From positions 1 to 61,695 of the forward strand of contig NZ_JPUF01000014.1 of assembly GCF_014737315.1 (NCBI RefSeq): DNA of 61,695 nt. Reading direction: 5' to 3'. This DNA comes from Treponema zioleckii (GTDB taxonomy: Bacteria > Spirochaetota > Spirochaetia > Treponematales > Treponemataceae). Both the position numbers and the translations under genes were made by a program. The notes below the pieces were generated by a model, which saw only the letters and a list, made by a program, of their open reading frames with translations, made no database searches and was not told the origin of the DNA. Below, piece by piece: positions 1 through 9,422 of the stretch; within the stretch, counting starts at the first letter, position 1; each line of letters opens with the position of its first letter.

Positions 1-27
1 AGTAAAAGTAAAAGGGAATAAAGCTTC

Positions 28-56
28 TTGGTTCTGAGAGAAACTTGTTTTATAAT
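28..56 (+). promoter_or_regulatory. Predicted sigma-70 promoter of the Wadjet operon
   Basis: A -35-like TTGGTT (28-33) and a perfect -10 TATAAT (51-56) are separated by exactly 17 nt, about 80 nt upstream of the first Wadjet gene. No other gene lies between, so this is the likely promoter of the whole jetABCD operon. Seen directly; its activity is inferred. Confidence 0.6.
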
Positions 57-134
57 GATTACTCTGAAAAGAGTTGAATTTTAACTTTTAGAGATGAATA
101 TAATTGATTACTACGAAAATACAAGGATTCCAAA

Positions 135-1535
135 TTGAAAAATCTTTTTTCCGTTGTTCCTGCTGATTTTTTTAAGCCGCTTAATAGCCAATATAAAGAC
201 CAATACGCCGACTGCCTGCTTGCAATCTACAATTCTTATAGAACCGAAATTTCTTATGGTGTTGATAGGGAATCAATCGTTTCGACTTTGACCGATTACT
301 TCAATTCCCGCACGGACGATATCAGTTTTGACGATGAGAGTGAAAGCATTGAGCGTGACGCTCGAAGCAAAGCTCAGAAAGTAATCAACTATCTGAAAAA
401 CTGCGGCTGGCTCGATTTTGAGGATGAAAAGGACTACAAGCAGAATGTAGTTTTGACGGAAGTCGCAGTTCCTTTTATCCGCACAATGAATGATGTTATC
501 AAAAATGAAGAAACTGAATATCAGGGGCTTATCTCGCAGATTCATGCGGTTTTGCAGAACGAGGAGTTGTATTCAAAACCGTATCAGTTCATTCTGAAAA
601 ACGTGGTCAACAGCACGGAACAGCTCGTTTCAAGTCTTAAAAAACTGAATATTTCGATAAAAAAGCATATCGACAAACAAACGAAAAATCGTGAGCTAAA
701 AAGCGTCCTTGATTTGTTCGAAAGTTACAACGAAGAAATCGTCTCCAAATCTCTTTACCGCTTGAAAACGAGCGAAAATATTGGCAGATTCCGGCAGTCC
801 ATAAAAAGAAATCTTGACAAAATGCTTGGCACGCAAAAAATTCTGGATGACCTTGTTGCCGGTTACATGGAAATTGAGCAGGAAAAAGATTCCGAGCTTG
901 CAAAAGAAAAAATAATCGGAATGATAATCGGTGTTAAAGACGCTTTTGAGAATCTTGACAGGGTTATCGATGATATAGACCGCAAAAATAACCGCTACAT
1001 GAAGAATGCCGCATCCCGTGCGAAGTTTGAGCTTTCTTCTGGAACAAATCAGGCCGGAAAAATAAACATGATTCTCCGCTATTTTACAGAAGTTTCAGAT
1101 TCAGAAGAAAATATTGCGCCTGATTTATTCAACGTGTTTGTGCAGAAATTCGTGAGCGAGGAATCTGTAAAAAAAATTCCCGCCAAAAAAAGTTACGATG
1201 AAATTGAATCTATCAGAACTTCCGAAGTGCTTTCGGTGCAGGAACGTGAGCTGAAAAAAAAGCTGATGCTCGACAGGCAAATGTCAAGGATTTATCGAAA
1301 AAAAGTTGAATCGTTCGTTTCTGAAAAATTTAATGGAAGGAATATGTTCCTAGCTTCCGAGATTCCCGTTCAAAGCCGTAAAGATTTTGAAAAGCTGATT
1401 TACATACGTCTTTTTGCGCTCGGTTCAAAAGTCTATTCCGTGAAAAAGACCGGAAAAAGAGTCAAAACTGAAAAATGCGAATTCACGGATTTTGAGATTA
1501 TCAGAAAAAACAAAAAGGAGACTGTGAATGTTTGA
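135..1535 (+). CDS. jetA: Wadjet anti-plasmid system protein JetA (DUF5716 type)
   Basis: This is a 466-residue, mostly helical protein resembling the JetA/DUF5716 family, the MukF-like kleisin subunit of Wadjet. In that SMC-type complex JetA bridges the ATPase heads, and the complex extrudes and cleaves small circular DNA. The start is a TTG at 135 preceded by AAGGA. The end overlaps jetB by 8 nt, and the gene heads a tight four-gene operon in the canonical A-B-C-D order. The assignment rests on family resemblance plus the unmistakable JetC and JetD context. The DUF5716 form of JetA suggests a non-type-I Wadjet; the exact subtype is not certain from sequence reading alone. Confidence 0.85.
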   Translation: MKNLFSVVPADFFKPLNSQYKDQYADCLLAIYNSYRTEISYGVDRESIVSTLTDYFNSRTDDISFDDESESIERDARSKAQKVINYLKNCGWLDFEDEKDYKQNVVLTEVAVPFIRTMNDVIKNEETEYQGLISQIHAVLQNEELYSKPYQFILKNVVNSTEQLVSSLKKLNISIKKHIDKQTKNRELKSVLDLFESYNEEIVSKSLYRLKTSENIGRFRQSIKRNLDKMLGTQKILDDLVAGYMEIEQEKDSELAKEKIIGMIIGVKDAFENLDRVIDDIDRKNNRYMKNAASRAKFELSSGTNQAGKINMILRYFTEVSDSEENIAPDLFNVFVQKFVSEESVKKIPAKKSYDEIESIRTSEVLSVQERELKKKLMLDRQMSRIYRKKVESFVSEKFNGRNMFLASEIPVQSRKDFEKLIYIRLFALGSKVYSVKKTGKRVKTEKCEFTDFEIIRKNKKETVNV

Positions 1536-2172
1536 ATCTCTGGAGATGATTGGCGCTTCCGCATCTCAAAAAGAAAAATTTTCAAAAGCTGCGAACAATC
1601 TTTTGAATCATTGTTTTATCCTCAAGAAAAAGGACGACACCCGGCAGGATTATATTTACATCAAGGACAATAAAGAAGAATTCTCTCTTGTATTTGACTT
1701 GCTCGGCTACGACATCCGAATTGATGAAGCGATTGGTCTTATTTCAATTTTCAATCGGAACGGTACAGGGCGGCTTCAGTTCACGAAATTCGAGAGCATC
1801 ATGTTTTTGATTTTAAAGCTTCTGTATCTTGAAAAGCGGAACGACCTTTCAACCGACGGTGACACCGTTATTATTGCCGTTCAGGATATTCGTGACAAAT
1901 ACAATGTTCTGAAAATCAAAAACAAGCAGAAACTCGATAAAAACCTGGAGCAGAGAACAATCGCGCTCTTTAAGCGGTTCAATCTCATAAGAAACCTTAC
2001 TTCCGACATTTCTTTGGGAGAAACAAGAATCGAAATCTTTCCTTCGATAATGATTGCGATTCCGAATGAGGGAATAACGCATTTGTATGAAAGCGTAAAA
2101 GACAGGCTGGCTGAATACGAGGAGGGGGACGATGACAGCAAAGGCGACAATATCGACGAAGAAACTGAATAG
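1528..2172 (+). CDS. jetB: Wadjet protein JetB (DUF4194)
   Basis: A 214-residue protein of the DUF4194 type, the MukE-like (KITE, winged-helix) subunit that binds the JetA kleisin and the JetC heads. It has the usual alternation of helical and winged-helix-like segments and an acidic C-terminal tail (about residues 197-214). ATG start at 1528 inside the end of jetA; the 3' end overlaps jetC by 41 nt, so translation is probably coupled. The function follows from the family and operon position. Confidence 0.85.
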   Translation: MFESLEMIGASASQKEKFSKAANNLLNHCFILKKKDDTRQDYIYIKDNKEEFSLVFDLLGYDIRIDEAIGLISIFNRNGTGRLQFTKFESIMFLILKLLYLEKRNDLSTDGDTVIIAVQDIRDKYNVLKIKNKQKLDKNLEQRTIALFKRFNLIRNLTSDISLGETRIEIFPSIMIAIPNEGITHLYESVKDRLAEYEEGDDDSKGDNIDEETE

Positions 2173-5100
2173 GGTGCGACTCGTAAACTGGATGTATTTT
2201 GGGGACGAGACGTTTCCGATAAACAAAGGCTCAGTCCTGATAAGCGGAGAAAATGCCGCAGGAAAATCGACCGTGCTCGACGCGATTCAGATGGTGCTCA
2301 CCGGGAATTCCACGAAATTCAACAAAGCTGCCAACGAAAATTCAGACAGGGACTTGAAAAGCTATGTACGCTGCAAAATCGGCACGACGGAAAAAACTTA
2401 TTTGCGCGAAGGAAACGTAATCAGCAACATTGCGCTGGAATTTTTTGAGGAAAAGGAAAATCGTTTTTTTGTGATTGGAGTTCACATTACATCTGGAAAC
2501 GAAAACGAAACGCCAGACAAACGCTGGTACATTGAAAACGGCAAGCTCGAAGATTTTTCGTTTGTCACGAAAGACGAAAAGCCTTCCATGCCTGAAGAAT
2601 TCCGTAAAAATGGCGAAAAAATCTCTTTTATAAAAAATCTCGGCGAATACAAAAATAATCTCCGCTACAGGCTTGGAAATCTTGAGGAGAAATTTTTCGA
2701 GGTTTTGTTAAAAGCCCTCGCGTTCCGTCCTGTGGATAATGTAAAGGATTTTATAAACAAATATGTGCTCACCGAAAAAACGATTGATGTTCAGTCGTTG
2801 CGCGAGAGCATTGATGTCTTAAATGAGTTTGAGCAGACATTGAAAAAAGCAAAACTGGAACGGAATGAACTTGAAAAGATTCTTTCGCAATTTTCTGTAA
2901 TTGACGAGAACGTTCATAATCAAAAAGTAAACGACATGCTTCTAAAAATCGCAGAGCGCGAAAAACTTGAAAGTGACAAAGCGGAATACGAAATAAAAAT
3001 CCGTATTGATGAGCAAAAATTAAGAGATGTAAAAAGCGAACTCGAATCAAAAGAAAGCCTGCAAAATGAAAAACAGGCAAAGCTTATTGAACTGAACCAG
3101 ACTTTTAACAATTCCGATTACAAACGGCTCACCGAAAAAATTCAGGAATCAGTAAACAAACTTTCAGCAGACGAAAAAATTCAGACAGACAGGAAAAATA
3201 AACTGCTAAGAGAAATAAAAAGCATTCGGGAGTGTCTGAGCGCATTCCTGAAAATAAAGGACGTGCCAGTTTCACAGGAAGAGTTGAAATGTCTCGAAAT
3301 CGTTTCTGATAAAAGCAAAAAAGCCGAGATTGTGGGGAATCTTGACACTTTCATCAAGAACGAGATTGAAGGTATCCGTGAGTCAAAAATAAAATTCAGA
3401 AGCGAACGACAGGACATTTCGGGGCAAATCGCAAAGCTTGATTCTGAAATTGCCTCGCTTGAAAGCAAAAATATCCGCTTTCCAGAAGAAACTGAGCGTT
3501 TGCGGCAGAATATCCAGAGTGAATTCAAGGAGAAGGGAATCGATTCTCCCGTCTATATTTTTGCGGAACTTCTTTCGATTACCGACAAAACCTGGACGAA
3601 CGCCATCGAGGGATATTTGAATACCCAGCGTTTTTATCTGGTCGTTGAGCCTGAATATTACAATCTTGCGCTCGAAATCTATAACGCGAACAAAAAAAGC
3701 TACAATCAGGGAATCATCAATTTTAGAAAACTCCCGGAAAGCGAGGTTGAATCGAATTCTCTTGCGAATTTTGTTGAGACTGAAAACCGATATGCCCGCC
3801 GTTATGCGGATTTTATTTTGGGTAAAGTGATTTGCTGCGAGGATTTGCGGGAACTTGAGAACTATTCTTCTTCGATTACAAAAGACTGCATGGTTTACAA
3901 AAATTATGTTTCCCGAAAAATCGACCCGAAAATTTATGCAAAACCGTTCATCGGAAAAGACGCTATCGAAGTTCAGCTTGCGAATGCAAAAGCCCAGCGA
4001 AAAAACTTTCAGGAAAAACTTCCGTCGCTGCGTGAAAAAATCGCAATGTTTGAGCAAGTTGAGCAATCGTATGAAAATGTGAATTTTGCGATGGTAAAAG
4101 AATACTTGAATTCCCCGAATCAACTTGCAGAAATCTCGAAACAATTGCAAAACGAAAAAGCCGAACTTGAAAAAATCCAAAAAGATCCGGACACGATTTT
4201 GCTTCAGGAGAGAATTGAACAAGCTAGGTTACAGTTAAAAGAACTTTCTGATTCTATAAAAAAACTTGAAAGACAGAAAATAAATCTTGAAAATGAGGTA
4301 GAGAAAAGCAAGAATTGTGTTTCGGAGATTGAGGAAAAACTTTCTAAGGATTCAAAGGAATTTTTCGAGTATCAGGACAAAGAATCCACGATTTATAACG
4401 AAGCAAACGAAAAATATCTTGACCAGCGAAAAAAGCTTGATATTTCTAAAATTCTTGAAAACTTTGAATCGTACAAAAAAACTCTCGATGGACGAAAACT
4501 CACTCTTTTGAACGAACTTTGCCAGATGCAGGGAAGTTACAACAGCACTTTCGGAAAAGACTATATTTCGGGGCTTGCAGGCTTTGCGCAGTTTAAAAAT
4601 CAGTTTGACAAACTGAACACTATCGAAATAGTCCGCACTGAAGAAACAATTCGAAAGTCTCGAGACAAGTGCGAGGACATTTTCAGAAACGAATTTCTCT
4701 CAAAAATGAAGGAATCTATTGAAAGTGCTCATTACGAATTTGAAAATCTCAAAAAAGCACTCAAGGACATAAATTACGGTGAAGATACATATAAATTCAC
4801 TATTTCTCATAATAAGCAAAAGCAAAATCTTTATAAGATGATTATGGCTGACGACAACTTGGGAAGCGGAAATCTTTTTTCTGATAATTTCGAGAGCGAA
4901 TTTAAAGAAGAAATAGACGAGCTTTTTACAAAAATCAAGGCTGGGGATTCTAGCGACAAGACTGTCCGCGAATATACGGATTACAGAACTTACCTTGATT
5001 ACGACATTGAAATTCACAAGAAAAACGGTACTGTGCAAAAACTTTCCGAAAAGGCCAAGAGCAATTCCGGCGGAGAGTCGCAGGTTCCGTTCTATGTGAT

Positions 5101-5359
5101 TATGGCGGCTTCGCTCAACAACATTTACCGCTCTGACAATTCCGTGCGGCTTTTGCTTTTGGACGAAGCGTTCAACAACATGGACGAGCAGCGAATTTCA
5201 AGCGTGATGAAATTTTTTAATCAACTGCAGTTTCAGACGATTCTTGTGGCTCCAAGCCCGAAAATTCAGGATATCGAAGAAAATGTTGATTCAGTTCTTA
5301 CGGTGATGCGAGAGGATACTGTAAGTTTCGTGGAGGATTTCAGGTATTATGGCGAATAA
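2132..5359 (+). CDS. jetC: Wadjet SMC-like ATPase JetC
   Basis: A 1075-residue MukB/SMC-like ATPase, the motor of Wadjet loop extrusion. The Walker A motif GENAAGKS lies at residues 39-46. Two long coiled-coil arms (about residues 235-440 and 640-780) flank a hinge-like middle. The ABC signature SNSGGES (about residue 980) and Walker B LLLLDEAF (about 1006-1013) are near the C-terminus. All key motifs are intact, so the protein should be active. The ATG at 2132 follows a strong GAGGAGGGGG ribosome-binding site inside jetB. The end overlaps jetD by 11 nt. Confidence 0.92.
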   Translation: MTAKATISTKKLNRVRLVNWMYFGDETFPINKGSVLISGENAAGKSTVLDAIQMVLTGNSTKFNKAANENSDRDLKSYVRCKIGTTEKTYLREGNVISNIALEFFEEKENRFFVIGVHITSGNENETPDKRWYIENGKLEDFSFVTKDEKPSMPEEFRKNGEKISFIKNLGEYKNNLRYRLGNLEEKFFEVLLKALAFRPVDNVKDFINKYVLTEKTIDVQSLRESIDVLNEFEQTLKKAKLERNELEKILSQFSVIDENVHNQKVNDMLLKIAEREKLESDKAEYEIKIRIDEQKLRDVKSELESKESLQNEKQAKLIELNQTFNNSDYKRLTEKIQESVNKLSADEKIQTDRKNKLLREIKSIRECLSAFLKIKDVPVSQEELKCLEIVSDKSKKAEIVGNLDTFIKNEIEGIRESKIKFRSERQDISGQIAKLDSEIASLESKNIRFPEETERLRQNIQSEFKEKGIDSPVYIFAELLSITDKTWTNAIEGYLNTQRFYLVVEPEYYNLALEIYNANKKSYNQGIINFRKLPESEVESNSLANFVETENRYARRYADFILGKVICCEDLRELENYSSSITKDCMVYKNYVSRKIDPKIYAKPFIGKDAIEVQLANAKAQRKNFQEKLPSLREKIAMFEQVEQSYENVNFAMVKEYLNSPNQLAEISKQLQNEKAELEKIQKDPDTILLQERIEQARLQLKELSDSIKKLERQKINLENEVEKSKNCVSEIEEKLSKDSKEFFEYQDKESTIYNEANEKYLDQRKKLDISKILENFESYKKTLDGRKLTLLNELCQMQGSYNSTFGKDYISGLAGFAQFKNQFDKLNTIEIVRTEETIRKSRDKCEDIFRNEFLSKMKESIESAHYEFENLKKALKDINYGEDTYKFTISHNKQKQNLYKMIMADDNLGSGNLFSDNFESEFKEEIDELFTKIKAGDSSDKTVREYTDYRTYLDYDIEIHKKNGTVQKLSEKAKSNSGGESQVPFYVIMAASLNNIYRSDNSVRLLLLDEAFNNMDEQRISSVMKFFNQLQFQTILVAPSPKIQDIEENVDSVLTVMREDTVSFVEDFRYYGE

Positions 5360-6542
5360 AATCGAGTCGAAAATCCTCAACGCACTTTTGGATTCTTTTG
5401 AAAACAGCAAGACTTTCATCGGTGAGAACAAAAATCAGCAGACTTTTAAGATTTCTGTATCAAAACTTTTCGCAAAGTACGATGATGATTCCGAATATGA
5501 GTTCTACAAAGAAATCAATGCGTGTCTTTCGGCGCTCGAACAAAAAGATTTTGTAAGCCTGAAAAAAGAGCGGAGCGGAAAGATTTGTGTCGTTCTCCTG
5601 AAACTTGATTCTGTTCCGCAAATTTACGATTTTTTAAATCGCACCCCAAAATCAAATGTGAATCAGAATCTACTCGAAGTTTTTGATTCTTACAAAAATC
5701 TCTCGCCTGAAATTTATTTACCGTTTTTATTGTACATTGAAGAGCAAAAAAAGCGTTTGGCGGAAAATAAATCAGTCCAGTTTTTTGAGGGCAAAATCGA
5801 TGATTACAGAGAGATTCTGAATGCCGCAACTGCCCTTCTTGAAAATCAGAACGAAATATTCATCCGCGAGTTATCCGTAAAGCTCTTCAACGATTCCAAA
5901 AAACTTGAATCGATTGAAAATACTGTGCGCTCTCTTTTATACAACTACGGCGACTACGACGACAAGGATACTGTCTTTGAAGAGCATGGCGTAATCAAAA
6001 CGCCGACTTATGTGATGGTAAAAGGGCAGGGAATCCTGAACTTTGCCGGGCAGACGATTGACTTGTCAAAAATGCAGGGCGACATTGCTTTTTCCACTCA
6101 GACTTTAAAAAGCCTTTCTTCTGTTGAACTGAAAAACGCATCCGTGATTACAGTTGAAAACCTCACGAACTTCCACAAATATCAGGCTAAAAATGAGCTT
6201 GTGATTTATCTTGGCGGATTTCATAATTCCGTAAAGCGCGACTTTATAAAACTTGTGGCAAAGTGCAACCCGGCATCCGCTTTCAAGCATTTTGGTGACA
6301 TTGATGCGGGCGGATTTTACATTCTCCGCCATTTGCGGAAAAAAACGGGAATAGACTTTGAATCTTTCAATATGGACTATAAAACCCTCGAACAATTCAA
6401 AGATTATTGGATTCCGCTAACGCCGAATGACAAAAAACGCTTATCTCTCTTAAAAGAAGATTCTCCCGACTTTTCCGATACAATTGATTTTATGCTCGAA
6501 AACAACTGCAAGCTTGAACAAGAATCCGAAATCCTTTTATAA
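5349..6542 (+). CDS. jetD: Wadjet nuclease subunit JetD (DUF2220/DUF3322)
   Basis: A 397-residue protein of the JetD family, whose C-terminal Toprim-like domain (DUF2220) is the nuclease that cuts plasmid DNA after loop extrusion stalls. The Toprim acidic motif is visible as FGDIDAGGFYILR around residues 315-327, preceded by the ITVENLTNF segment typical of the family. The gene overlaps jetC by 11 nt and ends the operon; downstream are only dispersed hairpin repeats. It completes the system with no visible damage. Confidence 0.9.
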   Translation: MANKIESKILNALLDSFENSKTFIGENKNQQTFKISVSKLFAKYDDDSEYEFYKEINACLSALEQKDFVSLKKERSGKICVVLLKLDSVPQIYDFLNRTPKSNVNQNLLEVFDSYKNLSPEIYLPFLLYIEEQKKRLAENKSVQFFEGKIDDYREILNAATALLENQNEIFIRELSVKLFNDSKKLESIENTVRSLLYNYGDYDDKDTVFEEHGVIKTPTYVMVKGQGILNFAGQTIDLSKMQGDIAFSTQTLKSLSSVELKNASVITVENLTNFHKYQAKNELVIYLGGFHNSVKRDFIKLVAKCNPASAFKHFGDIDAGGFYILRHLRKKTGIDFESFNMDYKTLEQFKDYWIPLTPNDKKRLSLLKEDSPDFSDTIDFMLENNCKLEQESEILL

Positions 6543-6565
6543 ATCTGCATGATTTTTACCCAAAT

Positions 6566-6680
6566 GTTGGACAGATTCCGAATCTGTTGTTGAGTCTTTC
6601 GGGTATCGTCATGCTGAACTGGTTTCAGCATCTATGCTCCAGGAATGGTGAGGAGATTTCGAATCAAGTTCGGAATGACG
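6566..6680. repeat. Dispersed hairpin repeat, variant A copy 1
   Basis: A 115-bp element closely matching 9423-9537 (also 115 bp). It contains two hairpins: ATGCTGAAC..TTTCAGCAT, and TTCGAA..TTCGGAAT near the end. It lies downstream of the Wadjet operon, where it may also act in termination. Confidence 0.75.
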
Positions 6681-6697
6681 CTCTGTCGGAAAAAAAT

Positions 6698-6781
6698 CTG
6701 TTGTTGAGCCTGCCGGGTATCGTCATGCTGAACTAGTTTCAGCATCTAATTCTAGAGCTGCCGAAAAGTGTTCGAAACCAC
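6698..6781. repeat. Dispersed hairpin repeat, variant B copy 1
   Basis: An 84-bp element matching 7816-7899 with a few substitutions. It shares the ATGCTGAAC..TTTCAGCAT hairpin with variant A but has a different second half (TCTAGAGCTGCCGAAAAGTG, then a TTCGAA motif). Confidence 0.75.
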
Positions 6782-6867
6782 AACCAAACAGCCATTCTGA
6801 ACACTTTTTTGCTGCATAACGGCATACTCCCGAAAGGGCGGGCATTGATGAATTTTTTGTTAATCAC

Positions 6868-6894
6868 TTGACAAACTACTAGGGGGGGTATAGT
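6868..6894 (+). promoter_or_regulatory. Promoter with poly-G spacer upstream of the zinc-ribbon gene
   Basis: A perfect -35 TTGACA (6868-6873) and a -10 TATAGT (6889-6894) flank a 15-nt spacer that ends in seven consecutive G (6882-6888). The start codon follows at 6916 with AAGGAG upstream. A spacer of 15 is short. Gain of two G would give the optimal 17, so slippage in the tract could change expression. Confidence 0.6.
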
Positions 6895-6915
6895 GAAAAA
6901 TCCAAGGAGTGAATA

Positions 6916-7806
6916 ATGGATTCAGAAAAAAAATTGAAAAAATGCGCTTCGTGCGGAAACGAATTTGATGTTGCGTTTGCGTTCTGTCCAAAATGTGGCT
7001 CAAAATACGTCGAAGAAAAAACGCTCAAAAAATGTGCTTCGTGCGGAACTGAATTTGATTCAGCTTTTGAGTTTTGCCCGAACTGCGGTACAAAATACGA
7101 GCCTGTTGGGGATAATCCTGCGGAATCTCAAAATGCTGAACAAGAAACTGTTGAAGCAGAAAACTCTGAAGCCGAATCTGCTTCTGAAGAAAAGCCAGCG
7201 AAAAAAGGTAAAAAACTTCGCCTCATTTTGATTTTGTTTGGAATTCTCGCAGTGCTTGGTGGCGGTATTGCGTTCTTTATGGTTCAGCAACAAAATCACC
7301 TTAAAGAAATTGAACTCCAGCGTCAGCAGCATGAACGTGAGCTTGCAGAAGAACAACAGCGAGAGCGTGAACTCGAAGCGAAACTTGAACAGAAACGATA
7401 TGAGGAAGAACGCATTGCCCAGGAAAAGGCTAGGGCAAAGCAAGTGCTCGTAAACGAGGATATTTATGTTGCGAATTGGAGCGGAGAGTATCTAAAATTT
7501 ACACTTCCGTATGATTCAACTTTCGTAGAGATAGATGCTGATGTTGGCTCTAATTTTCATAGTGTTGAATTTATCGTTGCATCTTCGCTTGAAGACGCTA
7601 CTGCTTTTACACATGGAAATCACTATTATTACGTTTCTGGAACTTACAAAAAAGGTCAGGGGTATTTTTTAAGTACGTCGTCGCTAACTCCAGGAGCTAC
7701 GTATTATTTCTGTGTCTGGAACCCTACGCTTGGAATTCTTTCACAAAGTCAGTATAAAATTTCTGCAAAAGTAACAAGTTATAACAAATATTGGACGAAA
7801 AAATAA
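6916..7806 (+). CDS. Double zinc-ribbon single-pass membrane protein
   Basis: A 296-residue protein. Two tandem zinc ribbons open it: CASCG..FCPKCG (about residues 11-31) and CASCG..FCPNCG (about 41-61). An acidic Glu/Ala-rich linker follows, then one transmembrane helix (about 99-118), then a charged coiled coil (about 120-178). The C-terminal domain of about 110 residues is beta-rich and aromatic, resembling the pre-peptidase-type beta domains of surface proteins; this last assignment is weak. The zinc ribbons are predicted to be cytoplasmic and the C-terminal domain periplasmic. No enzymatic motif is visible. The gene stands alone between repeat elements and has the G7-containing promoter described above. 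Confidence 0.75.
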   Translation: MDSEKKLKKCASCGNEFDVAFAFCPKCGSKYVEEKTLKKCASCGTEFDSAFEFCPNCGTKYEPVGDNPAESQNAEQETVEAENSEAESASEEKPAKKGKKLRLILILFGILAVLGGGIAFFMVQQQNHLKEIELQRQQHERELAEEQQRERELEAKLEQKRYEEERIAQEKARAKQVLVNEDIYVANWSGEYLKFTLPYDSTFVEIDADVGSNFHSVEFIVASSLEDATAFTHGNHYYYVSGTYKKGQGYFLSTSSLTPGATYYFCVWNPTLGILSQSQYKISAKVTSYNKYWTKK

Positions 7807-7815
7807 TATAACCGA

Positions 7816-7899
7816 CTGTTGTTGAGCCTTTCGGGTATTGTCATGCTGAACTTGTTTCAGCATCTAATTTTAGAGCTGTCGAAAAGTGTTCGAAACCAC
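7816..7899. repeat. Dispersed hairpin repeat, variant B copy 2
   Basis: An 84-bp near-copy of 6698-6781, including the ATGCTGAAC..TTTCAGCAT hairpin and the same distinct second half. The two copies bracket the zinc-ribbon gene in direct orientation. Confidence 0.75.
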
Positions 7900-7921
7900 C
7901 ATTTAATACAGGAGAGTAAAA

Positions 7922-8542
7922 ATGATTCAAAAAACTTTCTGCTTTTTTTTAGTCTGCTTGATTTTTGTTTTTTTCTCCTGTGTTTCAACATCCGACCCTT
8001 CGCTTCCTGCCGAGTCACAAAAAGAAAAATCTCTTTCCGAGAACGAATACGCTGAGCCTGCGGAAGTTTGGCACGGAATCACAAGCCTTGAAGAACTTCG
8101 CGGCACTTGGATTTCGGACGACGGCTACAAATGGGAATATCCGTTTGTTCTGAACGGAAAAACTTACCTTCACAGAATCTTCCCCGAAAAAGACGACACC
8201 GCATTGTGGCAGGAATGTGCCCGCCAGCGCAACACAACTTTGGACGACATTTGGGGAAAGCGATTTTCCATGTATCTTGAAATCTACGGAGTTTGCTATC
8301 CGTATGCCGATGACGCACAAAATGAATTCGGCATAAAAACTTACCGTTCAGGCGGGAGAATCTTTTGCCGCCGCGAAAACCTGATTCCAGAATCTGTGGC
8401 AAAGAAAAATTTGAGGTTCTTTGAGCGTTCGAGCAAAGGAAATCTCCGCACTTCCGGGCCATTTTATTTTACGAACGAAAGTTACGGCTATGACGGCAGT
8501 AGTTGGGGATTTTACACGCCGTATGAGAATTATTGGTATTAA
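7922..8542 (+). CDS. Hypothetical lipoprotein
   Basis: A 206-residue protein with an N-terminal hydrophobic signal of about 18 residues ending in the spirochaete-like lipobox FFSC, so it is probably a lipid-anchored envelope protein. The mature part is rich in Trp and Tyr (for example GTWISDDGYKWEYPF, then SYGYDGSSWGFYTP near the end). I recognise no family. The ATG at 7922 follows a GGAGAG ribosome-binding site. Its stop is two nt before the patatin gene, so the two are very likely one transcript. Confidence 0.75.
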   Translation: MIQKTFCFFLVCLIFVFFSCVSTSDPSLPAESQKEKSLSENEYAEPAEVWHGITSLEELRGTWISDDGYKWEYPFVLNGKTYLHRIFPEKDDTALWQECARQRNTTLDDIWGKRFSMYLEIYGVCYPYADDAQNEFGIKTYRSGGRIFCRRENLIPESVAKKNLRFFERSSKGNLRTSGPFYFTNESYGYDGSSWGFYTPYENYWY

Positions 8543-8544
8543 AA

Positions 8545-9402
8545 ATGCAAAAAATTATCGTGGCGTTTTTCTTGACTTTTCTCTTTTTTTCCTCTTGCGC
8601 AGCTTTTTCACAGGAATTCGGTTTGGTGCTTTCTGGCGGGGGCGGAAAGGGGGCTTACGAAGTTGGCGTGTGGAAGGCTTTGACCGAGTACGGGCTTGCC
8701 CAAAAAGTCACTGTGATTTCTGGAACTAGCGTCGGCGGCTTGAACGCTGGCTTGTTTGCGGTTGCGCCTATGAGCCAAATTGAAAATATATGGCTCAACC
8801 TTGTTCCCGAATATTTGAATATGGATTACGAGCTTATTTCTGAGGACGGACTTTTATGGATTATGAATCAAGTTTGTTTTTCTAGAATCCAGCGAAAAAA
8901 CTCGTATCCAAAAGTGTGGGTTACTGCAACGCGGGCCAGATTTACGGGGCTAAAACTGATTACAAAGTGGTTTTTTGGCATCGATTATTCCCACCGATTT
9001 TTACTGAACGAAGAAGACAGCGAAGATGAAATTCGAAGAAAACTCCTTGCGACTTCCGCGTTCCCGATTCTTACGAAGAGCGTGCGCCTGAGCGACGGCT
9101 ACAAATATATTGACGGCGGGGCCAGCGACAATTGCCCTATAATTCCGATTATCGAAAATTACAATCCGGCGCAGATTTTTGTTGTGTATTTGGAGTACAG
9201 TCCGAATCATCGTCGGAGTCGGGAATATCCGGATTACAGCATTGTGGATTTTATTCCCAGCGAAGGCATGGGCTGGATTGGCGGAATGCTGGATTTTTCT
9301 TATTCTGAAATTAAACGTAAAATGGCTCTCGGCTACTCCGACACCGTTCAGATTCTAAAAAACTCCGGGCTAAAACCTGTTTCCTCATATTGGTTTGAGT
9401 AA
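8545..9402 (+). CDS. Patatin-like phospholipase
   Basis: A 285-residue patatin family acyl hydrolase with an N-terminal signal and a possible lipidation Cys (FFSSC, residue 18). The oxyanion-hole loop GGGGKG is at residues 31-36, the nucleophile elbow GTSVG at 60-64 (Ser62), and the catalytic dyad partner DGG at 190-192. These are the Ser-Asp dyad landmarks of the family, and all are present. It probably hydrolyses phospholipid acyl esters outside the cytoplasm. The ATG at 8545 was preferred over a TTG 12 nt upstream because it sits just after the lipoprotein stop codon and starts a clean signal peptide. Confidence 0.9.
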   Translation: MQKIIVAFFLTFLFFSSCAAFSQEFGLVLSGGGGKGAYEVGVWKALTEYGLAQKVTVISGTSVGGLNAGLFAVAPMSQIENIWLNLVPEYLNMDYELISEDGLLWIMNQVCFSRIQRKNSYPKVWVTATRARFTGLKLITKWFFGIDYSHRFLLNEEDSEDEIRRKLLATSAFPILTKSVRLSDGYKYIDGGASDNCPIIPIIENYNPAQIFVVYLEYSPNHRRSREYPDYSIVDFIPSEGMGWIGGMLDFSYSEIKRKMALGYSDTVQILKNSGLKPVSSYWFE

Positions 9403-9422
9403 AAGTTTTGCTGTGTTATGTT

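Noticed and set aside
3383-4222. A 279-residue frame opposite jetC
   Set aside because: It is Phe/Arg-rich, as expected for the complement of an AAA/GAA-rich coiled-coil gene. The JetC reading has all its motifs.
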